Positions 14,399 through 19,983 of a stretch of DNA of 19,983 nt are shown here, piece by piece; the first letter of the stretch is position 1; each line of letters begins with the position of its first letter. Both the position numbers and the translations under genes were made by a program. The notes beneath the pieces were generated by a model that made no database searches, had not been told where the DNA came from, and was given only the letters and a program-made list of their open reading frames with translations. The stretch is from Oscillospiraceae bacterium (GTDB taxonomy: Bacteria; Bacillota; Clostridia; Oscillospirales; Oscillospiraceae): NCBI GenBank assembly GCA_029009035.1, contig JAQXJQ010000174.1:1-19983 (forward strand). The letters are read 5' to 3'.

Positions 14399-15349
14399 TC
14401 AACCTCCGATCTGGTTCATATTACGCCCGGCATTGCTTCGCTCCACTGACGACAGGGGCGCATGACAAGCAGGCTTGGCCAGAATGGCTCGCTCCATTTC
14501 CCGGCGCATCCCCTCAAGGTCCAAACCCTTGACGGAGTATTCCGCGTCGGAGTGAAGGCAGGGCTTCAACTTTCCGTCCGCCGTCAGGCGGATACGGTTG
14601 CAGGCAGCGCAGAAGTGACTGCTCACCGCGCTGATGAGCCCGATATTGCCCCCGGCATTGGGAAGGCGGTACAGCCTTGCAACGCCGTCCTCCCCCGCTG
14701 CCTCCAGCTCGGGAAGGGCATCCAGCACCGCGGAAGTGGGCACATAGGCATTCTGCCCGAACTGCTCCTGCTCCGTCATGGGCATGAGCTCAATAAACCG
14801 CACATCGGCGGGATAGCGGCGGGTCAGCTCCGCCAGGGCCGGGATCTCATCGTCATTGAAGCCGCCGATGAGCACCGCGTTGATCTTCAGGTGGGCAAAC
14901 CCGGCCTCCAGCGCGCAGTCGATTCCCCGCAGCGCCTGTTTCAATGTTCCCACACGGGTGATGTAGGCATATTTCTCCGGGTCCAGCGTGTCAAGGCTGA
15001 TGTTCAGCCGTTCCACCCCCGCCGCTTTCAAGTCCTTTGCCATTTGCGGGAGCAGCGTGCCGTTGGTGGTCAGGCACACCTCCCGGATGCCCTCCACCGC
15101 GGCGCAGCGCTCACAGATGGACAGGATGTTCTTCTTCACCAGCGGCTCACCGCCGGTCAGTCTCAGCTTTCGGATCCCCAGCGATGCCGCCGCCTCCACC
15201 GCACGGACCATCTCATCTTCGGTGAGCATCTCTGCGTGGCTCTTTTTGCAGATACCATCCGCCGGCATACAGTACCGGCAGCGGAGATTGCAGCGGTCGG
15301 TCACCGACAGGCGCAGATAGCTGATCTCTCTTCCGTATATATCCACCAT
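14399..15349 (-). CDS. moaA: GTP 3',8-cyclase MoaA (radical SAM)
   Basis: MoaA performs the first step of molybdenum cofactor synthesis, cyclising GTP to 3',8-cyclo-7,8-dihydro-GTP. The 316-residue protein has the radical SAM cluster motif CNLRCRYC (C20, C24, C27) and the SAM-binding LRLTGGEPL (62-70). A second [4Fe-4S] site for GTP is formed by C247, C250 and C264 (CAACNRIRLTADGKLKPC). It ends in IGG, the conserved C-terminal Gly-Gly needed for activity in known MoaA proteins. The frame is open further upstream inside the preceding gene, but the ATG at 15349, one base after that gene's stop, gives the expected N-terminus (VDIYGREISYLRLSVTDRC), with a modest GGCGGT six bases upstream. It is followed without a gap by mobB-moaC. 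Confidence 0.96.
   Translation of the reverse strand: MVDIYGREISYLRLSVTDRCNLRCRYCMPADGICKKSHAEMLTEDEMVRAVEAAASLGIRKLRLTGGEPLVKKNILSICERCAAVEGIREVCLTTNGTLLPQMAKDLKAAGVERLNISLDTLDPEKYAYITRVGTLKQALRGIDCALEAGFAHLKINAVLIGGFNDDEIPALAELTRRYPADVRFIELMPMTEQEQFGQNAYVPTSAVLDALPELEAAGEDGVARLYRLPNAGGNIGLISAVSSHFCAACNRIRLTADGKLKPCLHSDAEYSVKGLDLEGMRREMERAILAKPACHAPLSSVERSNAGRNMNQIGG
14403..14407 (-). promoter_or_regulatory. Ribosome binding site of mobB-moaC made from the Gly-Gly codons of moaA
   Basis: GGAGG on the minus strand is seven bases before ATG 14395. It is formed by the last two sense codons of moaA (GGA GGT), which encode the conserved C-terminal Gly-Gly. Protein function and translation start therefore share the same bases. 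Confidence 0.75.
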
Positions 15350-15350
15350 A

Positions 15351-16367
15351 TCAATACCGCCCAAAGGTGCAGTTTGGCCAGTGGCAGGAAGCGCACATCT
15401 GGCACAGTCCCCCATCGCCCAAATTGACGAGGTCTTCCTTTGTGAGCCTGTCACCGGCGAAGATCTGGGGCAGCAGCACATCGAATACGGTGGTGGGCAG
15501 ACTGATGGCCGCACCGGGCACACCGAGGATGGCCACATCGCCCAAATAGGCCACCAGCGTCATATTTCCGGGCTGGGAGGGAACCCCGTGGGTGATGATA
15601 TCCGCACCCAGAGCGCGGATGGCGGAGGGGGTCAGATCGTCGGGGTCCACCGACATTCCACCGGTGAAAATGAGCACATCCGCACCGTTCTCAAGATGCT
15701 TTTTTGCCGCGCCCACGATCATATCCAGATCGTCATCACAGATGGAAATGCCCAGGATCTCGGAGGGATAGGCCGCCATCTTTTGGCGCACAACCGGCTC
15801 AAATTTATCTTTGATTCGCCCGTGATACACTTCGCTTCCGGTGATGACGACGCCGATCTTTCGGTGCTGATAGGGTCGCAGGTCAAAGAGCTTCTTCCCT
15901 GCGCAGAGCGCCTCTGCCTGTTCGATCTGCGTTTCCTTGGTGACCAGAGGCACGATACGCATGGAAGCAAGCCGGCTCCCCTTTTCCACGGGGTAGTGGT
16001 CGGGGAAGGAGGCGATGGTGATGTCACCGATGGAATTCAGCTGCCGCAGCAGCTCCCGGTCCACCCGGAACATTCCCCGTTTCTCGGCCATCAGCAGCAC
16101 CTTTCCCTCGGAAGGTTCTGTATAGTAAGCTCCCTTTACAGACGCCATGGCAGCTAAGCGGCGAGCCGCATCCTCCTCGTGGATCTCCCCTGCCTGCTCC
16201 TCCCAGACAAAAACCGTCCGTTTGCCGTAGTCCAGCAGTTTGGGCACATCCTCTTCCCGGATGATGTGCCCACGCTTGAACGCCGCCCCTTTAAAGCCGT
16301 CGTACATGGCCGTCACATCATGGCAGAGTTCCATCCCGACGGCCTCTTCCACTCTGATCTTCTTCAT
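15351..16367 (-). CDS. Molybdopterin-binding protein (MoeA/MogA-like) with a C-terminal cysteine cluster
   Basis: The 338-residue protein has an N-terminal MoeA-like segment (KKIRVEEAVGMELCHDVT, 2-19), a middle region of about 70-165, and a MoCF_biosynth domain at about 170-300. That domain carries KIGVVITGSEVYHGRIKD (170-187) and LIFTGGMSVDPDDLTPSAIR (232-251), the molybdopterin-binding TGG-SVDPDD signature. The tail GGLCQMCASCHWPNCTFG (319-336) is a CxxCxxCx4C motif (C322, C325, C328, C333) that could hold Zn or an Fe-S cluster. Related proteins with this tail occur in other anaerobes, but I do not know an established role; Mo insertion into specific enzymes is a guess from context. The ATG at 16367 overlaps the moeA stop (ATGA), with AAAGGA eight bases upstream. 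Confidence 0.82.
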   Translation of the reverse strand: MKKIRVEEAVGMELCHDVTAMYDGFKGAAFKRGHIIREEDVPKLLDYGKRTVFVWEEQAGEIHEEDAARRLAAMASVKGAYYTEPSEGKVLLMAEKRGMFRVDRELLRQLNSIGDITIASFPDHYPVEKGSRLASMRIVPLVTKETQIEQAEALCAGKKLFDLRPYQHRKIGVVITGSEVYHGRIKDKFEPVVRQKMAAYPSEILGISICDDDLDMIVGAAKKHLENGADVLIFTGGMSVDPDDLTPSAIRALGADIITHGVPSQPGNMTLVAYLGDVAILGVPGAAISLPTTVFDVLLPQIFAGDRLTKEDLVNLGDGGLCQMCASCHWPNCTFGRY

Positions 16368-17578
16368 AGCAAAAATCCTTTCAAAACCGTTCCGGCATCC
16401 AGCGCTCCGCTTCCCTCCGGAACGACGGCCATCACATTGCATCCGATGGTGCTGCTGAGCACCACATTGCCCTGATCCCTGGGCAGCGCCATGCATACCT
16501 CACCGTTTTTCAGTTCCAGGCAGCCACGCAAAAAGCGGGTCTTGGGGCTTTTCTTGGGAAATCCGTTCAGCAGTTTCACCGGAATTTCACAAGGCAGGTA
16601 ATCTCCCCGCCCGGTCAGCTTGCGGATGGCGGGCAGCGCCACGGCGTAAAAATTGGTCAGCGACGAGGCGGGGTTGCCCGACAGTCCGCAGACGAGCTTT
16701 CCCTCCCGCACGCCGTAGGCGCAGGCCATCCCGGGCTTCATATCCACACCGCGCAGCAGCAGCTCCACCCCGCACTCCTCCATGGCGGCGGGAGTCAGGT
16801 CATAATCGCCCACGGACACGCCGCCGGTGGTGATAACTGCATCGCAGGAGGCAAGGGCGTCGGTCAGCCGCCGGGATATATCGGCAACGCTGTCCCCCGC
16901 AATACCGAAATAGACGCTCTCGCACCCCAGCTGCCTCAGCGCTGCCTCCAGCATATAGCGGTTGGAGTTGCGGATCTTGCCCGCCTCCGGGACGGTGTCC
17001 GCCTCCACCAGCTCGCTGCCGGTGGACAGCACCGCCACACGGGGCATCTTGTACACAAGGGGCATCGCCTCACCCTGGGCCGCCAGCGTTCCCGCCAGAC
17101 CGGGGTCGATCACCGTGCCCGCTCCGGCCAGAACAGTCCCCTTTTTGATATCTTCCCCGGTACGCACGATGTTCTCCCCCGTCTTCACGGGGGCAAACAG
17201 GGTCACGGTGTGCTCTGTAAACCGGGTTTTTTCGTACATGATCCCCGCATCCGCGCCCTCCGGGATGGGAGCGCCGGTGAGCACCTTGGCAGCAGTTCCG
17301 GGGGTGATCACCTTCGTGGGCACCGCTCCCGCCGGGATGTCCTCCAAAACCGCAAGCTCCACCGGGTTCTCCCGGGATGCGCTCACCGTATCCCCACTCC
17401 TTACGGCATAGCCGTCATAGGGAGAGCGGTCAAAGGCGGGGACGTTCTCCCCTGCGATGAGATCGGCTGCCAGGATACGCCCGCCGCATTGGGACAGGGG
17501 GACCCGCTCGCTTACCACCGGACGCACAGCCGACAATAACAGCTCTCTGGCTTGCTCATAACCGGGATTATTCTGCAT
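16364..17578 (-). CDS. moeA: Molybdopterin molybdenumtransferase MoeA
   Basis: MoeA inserts molybdate into adenylylated molybdopterin, giving active Moco. The 404-residue length fits the family. Motifs seen are PAFDRSPYDGYAVRS (47-61, with the conserved aspartate at 55), KVLTGAPIPEGADAGI (98-113), VLSTGSEL (183-190), TTGGVSVGDYD (250-260), DMKPGMA (279-285) and LSGNPAS (299-305). The C-terminal MoeA domain IV is present (about 328-404). Two ATGs are possible: GGAGG at 17588-17592 abuts the one at 17587 (zero spacing) but is nine bases from 17578, so I start at 17578. The gene overlaps the end of modC by 11 bases and shares ATGA with the next gene. Confidence 0.95.
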   Translation of the reverse strand: MQNNPGYEQARELLLSAVRPVVSERVPLSQCGGRILAADLIAGENVPAFDRSPYDGYAVRSGDTVSASRENPVELAVLEDIPAGAVPTKVITPGTAAKVLTGAPIPEGADAGIMYEKTRFTEHTVTLFAPVKTGENIVRTGEDIKKGTVLAGAGTVIDPGLAGTLAAQGEAMPLVYKMPRVAVLSTGSELVEADTVPEAGKIRNSNRYMLEAALRQLGCESVYFGIAGDSVADISRRLTDALASCDAVITTGGVSVGDYDLTPAAMEECGVELLLRGVDMKPGMACAYGVREGKLVCGLSGNPASSLTNFYAVALPAIRKLTGRGDYLPCEIPVKLLNGFPKKSPKTRFLRGCLELKNGEVCMALPRDQGNVVLSSTIGCNVMAVVPEGSGALDAGTVLKGFLL

Positions 17579-18626
17579 CTGCACCATCCTCCAATAATAA
17601 CAACGATCCCGCTGGCAACGAGATATCCATTTCCTCTGCCTTCATTCCGGCATAGGTCTCCTTGTCGGTTTCCCACCCAATGGGGGTCACATGTTCCGCG
17701 CCCACGGGCATCAACATCACCGTGACGGAAAAGGGGTTTTCGATCACTTCGACCACCCGGCAGCGAAAGGCGTTTTCTCCGCCGTTGGGGAGCACATCGT
17801 GCATACGGATCCCCACGAAGCGGGCACGCTCCGGCAAGCGGTCCACCGAGAGTTCCATGCCCCAATCCACGGCATAGACGCGGTCATCGCCGATCCTTTT
17901 GATGGCGGAGATATTTTTGCATCCGGTGAGCATGGCTCCGCTTTTCGTTCCGGGGGCAGCGAATACGGCCCGCTTCTCCCCCAGGGCTTCGATCCTGCCG
18001 TGGTCCATCACCGCAATGCGGTCCGCCATGCGGTAGACCTCATCCCGGTCATGGGACACCAAAAGCACAGTTTTTCCGAAGGCGCGGATCACGCTGCGCA
18101 CTTCCCGTTCCAGGCGAAACCGCAGATGGCTGTCCAGGGCGGAAAACGGCTCATCCAGCAGCAAAACATTGGGCCTGGAGACCAGAATACGGGCCAGTGC
18201 CACTCGCTGCTGCTGACCGCCGGAAAGCTGGCGCGGATAGCGTTCCGCCAGCTCCCCAAGGCCAAATCCGGCCATGGCCTCTTCCACAGCGGCTTCCTGC
18301 CTTGCCTTGTCCCTGTCCCGCTTCGCGCCGGCACGGATATTCTGCCGCACCGTCATGTTGGGAAACAGCGCGTAGTTCTGGAACAGCAGTCCCACCCGGC
18401 GCTCCTGCGGAGAGAGGTCTATGCGCTTGTCCGAGTCAAACAGGGTGACTCCGTCCACCTCAATGCGGCCTCTGTCCGGTTTTTCGATGCCTGCGATGCA
18501 CTTCAAGGTCATGCTCTTGCCGCATCCCGACGCACCCAGAAGCGCCAGCACCTCGTTTTCCGCCTCAAAGCGGACCTTTAGGGAAAAGGAGCCCAATTTC
18601 TTTTCTATGTCAACATATACGGACAT
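17568..18626 (-). CDS. modC: Molybdate ABC transporter ATP-binding protein ModC
   Basis: The 352-residue protein powers molybdate import. It has Walker A GASGCGKS (31-38), the Q-loop glutamine Q83 (LLFQNYALFP), the signature LSGGQQQR (134-141), Walker B VLLLDEPFSALD (154-165) and the H-loop histidine H192 (LLVSHDRDE). Residues about 225-352 form a C-terminal regulatory extension starting with TGCKNIS, as in ModC/CysA-type subunits, where TOBE-like domains sense substrate. The ATG at 18626 lies one base after the modB stop and follows GAGGGG at eight-base spacing. Assignment to molybdate rather than sulfate rests on its neighbours: ModA-like binding protein, ModB and the Moco genes. Confidence 0.93.
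   Translation of the reverse strand: MSVYVDIEKKLGSFSLKVRFEAENEVLALLGASGCGKSMTLKCIAGIEKPDRGRIEVDGVTLFDSDKRIDLSPQERRVGLLFQNYALFPNMTVRQNIRAGAKRDRDKARQEAAVEEAMAGFGLGELAERYPRQLSGGQQQRVALARILVSRPNVLLLDEPFSALDSHLRFRLEREVRSVIRAFGKTVLLVSHDRDEVYRMADRIAVMDHGRIEALGEKRAVFAAPGTKSGAMLTGCKNISAIKRIGDDRVYAVDWGMELSVDRLPERARFVGIRMHDVLPNGGENAFRCRVVEVIENPFSVTVMLMPVGAEHVTPIGWETDKETYAGMKAEEMDISLPAGSLLLLEDGADAE
17588..17592 (-). promoter_or_regulatory. Ribosome binding site of moeA
   Basis: GGAGG on the minus strand is directly adjacent to ATG 17587 and nine bases from ATG 17578. Only the second spacing is functional, so it sets the start of moeA. It lies within the 3' end of modC. Confidence 0.65.
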
Positions 18627-18627
18627 C

Positions 18628-19302
18628 TCAGCGGCCCCTCTTTCCTGTTCCGTTCTTCTTTTCCAGCATATTGACCGCCAGCAGCACCACAAAGGAGATG
18701 GCCATATTGACCATCACCCACTTGAACGCCAGCGCGTCGTCATTGGTACGCCACAGCTGGTAGACCGTGGTGGAGATGGTGGCGGTACGCCCGGGGGTGT
18801 AGCCCGCGATCATGCTGGTGGCGCCGTATTCACCCAGCGCGCGGGCGAAGGCCAGCACGGTCCCCGCCAGAATTCCCTGCTTGCAGTAGGGGATCCGGAT
18901 GCGCCAGAAGATGTAGGAATTGGACAGTCCCAAGCTTTGCCCGGAATAGGCCAGGGTCTCGTCAAAGGACTCAAACGCGCCTCTGGCGGTGCGGTACATC
19001 AACGGAAAGATCACCACCGCGGTGGCCAGAATGGCGGACCACCAGGTCATGGTCAGCTTGATCCCGAAGGTCTCAAGCACCCATGCGCCGATGGGCCGTC
19101 TGGGACCGAGCACACGCAGCAGCAGATAGCCCACCACCGTGGGCGGCAGCACCAACGGAAGGGTCAGCACCACATCAAGGATGCCTTTCAGCCAGCGAGG
19201 GGCTTTCGCGATATAATACGCCGCAAAGATCCCGAGGAAAAAGATGATCCCGGTGCTGATCCCCGCAATGCGCAGGGAGTTATAAAGAGGAAACCAATCC
19301 AT
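18628..19302 (-). CDS. modB: Molybdate ABC transporter permease ModB
   Basis: The 224-residue inner-membrane protein has five to six membrane helices (about 9-30, 40-63, 85-104, 143-162 and 193-213). The EAA-type coupling loop that contacts ModC is SFDETLAYSGQSLGLSNSYIF (112-132) followed by WRIRIP. LARALGEYGAT-like AFARALGEYGAT (151-162) is characteristic of ModB/CysT permeases. GTG codons at 19311 and 19305 are in frame, but AAGGGA is ten bases from the ATG at 19302, and DWFPLYNSLRIA is the usual start, so I chose the ATG; a GTG start at 19305 cannot be excluded. It ends one base before the modC ATG and begins 37 bases after modA. Confidence 0.93.
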   Translation of the reverse strand: MDWFPLYNSLRIAGISTGIIFFLGIFAAYYIAKAPRWLKGILDVVLTLPLVLPPTVVGYLLLRVLGPRRPIGAWVLETFGIKLTMTWWSAILATAVVIFPLMYRTARGAFESFDETLAYSGQSLGLSNSYIFWRIRIPYCKQGILAGTVLAFARALGEYGATSMIAGYTPGRTATISTTVYQLWRTNDDALAFKWVMVNMAISFVVLLAVNMLEKKNGTGKRGR

Positions 19303-19339
19303 CACCGTCACATCCCTTCCCCGAGAACTTCATTCCGGT

Positions 19340-19983
19340 TTATGCGATGGGAGTAAATCCCACGGCCTCAAACACCGCGTCTGCTCCGTCGCCGGTCAGA
19401 TACTCCAGAAACGCCTTTGCCGCCTCGGTATGCTTGGAAGCCTTCATCACAGCGGCAGGATAGATCACCTGTCCGCACATTTCAGCGGTGGCGGTATCCA
19501 CCACGGTGAGCTTGGCGGAGAAAGCGTCCGTCTGATAGATGATGCCGCAGTCCACAGCGGCCTCGCCCACCTGGGTAGTCACTTCCTTGACATTGCCGCC
19601 GTAAGTAATACAGCCTGCAGTGGCAGCCTGCTCCTCATCCACATCTAAGTACTTCAGGATCTTCTGCGTATACTGGCCCACGGGCACATCGGAGTTGCCC
19701 ATTGCCAGCATCACAGAGCCATTCTTCAATCCGGAGGCCAGATCGGCATAGGAGCGGATCCCGGCGGGATTTCCCTCAGGAACAGCCAGCGCCACCTTGT
19801 TTTCCAGAATGTTGAAGCGGGTCCCCTCCAGCACAAAGTCCAGACCGTCAGTGTTGACAGCTGGATCCGCGGTGATGTCCAGCTGGTTCATCTGCTTCTG
19901 GCCCGCGGAGATGAAAATGTCCACATCGGCGCCCTCCTGGATCTGGGTCTTCAGGGTGCCGGAGGAGTCAAAGTTGAATACAA
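19340..19983 (-). CDS. modA: Molybdate-binding lipoprotein ModA (partial, N-terminus beyond the window)
   Basis: This is the extracytoplasmic solute-binding protein that captures molybdate for ModBC. The frame is open to the right edge, so the signal peptide and the first part of the mature domain are missing; 214 whole codons are visible. The first visible residues read VFNFDSSGTLKTQI, followed by GADVDIFISAGQKQMN, both family hallmarks, where the serines line the oxyanion site. Further conserved stretches are NKVALAVPEGNP, NSDVPVGQYT, CGIIYQTDA and QVIYPAAVMKAS. A GTG at 19924 is internal and is not a start. It is the first visible gene of the molybdenum operon; any promoter, Moco riboswitch or regulator would lie to the right of the window. 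Confidence 0.93.
   Translation of the reverse strand, partial: VFNFDSSGTLKTQIQEGADVDIFISAGQKQMNQLDITADPAVNTDGLDFVLEGTRFNILENKVALAVPEGNPAGIRSYADLASGLKNGSVMLAMGNSDVPVGQYTQKILKYLDVDEEQAATAGCITYGGNVKEVTTQVGEAAVDCGIIYQTDAFSAKLTVVDTATAEMCGQVIYPAAVMKASKHTEAAKAFLEYLTGDGADAVFEAVGFTPIA

Noticed and set aside
19303..19339. The modA-modB gap as a Moco riboswitch or attenuator.
   Set aside because: It is only 37 bases, too short for a Moco riboswitch, and shows no strong stem. A riboswitch, if present, would precede modA outside the window.

Overview
The window reads as a piece of a GC-rich Clostridia chromosome. It is most like Oscillospiraceae (the Flavonifractor / Oscillibacter / Lawsonibacter type), judged from protein sequence character, GGAGG-type ribosome binding sites, FtsY without an acidic A domain, and the smc-ftsY-rph-rdgB-yhbY-nadD-LCP-rsfS gene order. 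The genus-level placement is inference. Nearly all genes are on the minus strand. I see no rRNA, tRNA, insertion sequence, phage gene or CRISPR array.

Region 1 (1-8792, minus) is one tightly packed housekeeping run. In transcription order it carries smc, ftsY, rph, rdgB, a YhbY RNA-binding protein, a NadD-YqeK fusion, an LCP-family cell-wall ligase and rsfS (cut by the left edge). Gaps are 12-62 bases or 4-7-base start/stop overlaps, so co-transcription is likely. The genes cover chromosome organisation, membrane targeting, tRNA 3' processing, nucleotide-pool cleaning, ribosome assembly and silencing, NAD synthesis and envelope assembly.

Region 2 (8793-12443) holds three single-gene units. 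A plus-strand M24 aminopeptidase has a good sigma-A promoter and runs head-on into a minus-strand CPA2 cation/proton antiporter, with a hairpin terminator between them. A DUF421 membrane protein follows, with its own long terminator hairpin. The antiporter has a near-consensus promoter.

Region 3 (12444-19983, minus) is a molybdenum operon: modA (cut by the right edge), modB, modC, moeA, a second MoeA/MogA-type molybdopterin-binding protein with a C-terminal cysteine cluster, moaA, a MobB-MoaC fusion and a MogA-MoaE-like fusion. It takes up molybdate (ModABC), makes cyclic pyranopterin from GTP (MoaA, MoaC), probably converts it to molybdopterin (MoaE-like domain), adenylates it and inserts Mo (MogA, MoeA), and assists dinucleotide attachment (MobB). 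No MoaD, MoeB/ThiF or MobA is visible here. Every junction from modB onward is overlapping or 0-1 base, and the Gly-Gly codons ending moaA form the ribosome binding site of the next gene.

The most unusual points are the fused architectures (NadD-YqeK, MobB-MoaC, MogA-MoaE) and the apparent loss of several canonical catalytic residues in the MoaE-like domain. I do not see a wholly undescribed system; most of the window is ordinary core metabolism. Several starts were moved from the longest possible frame to the start supported by a ribosome binding site (nadD, rdgB, smc, the M24 peptidase, DUF421, moeA, modB and others).
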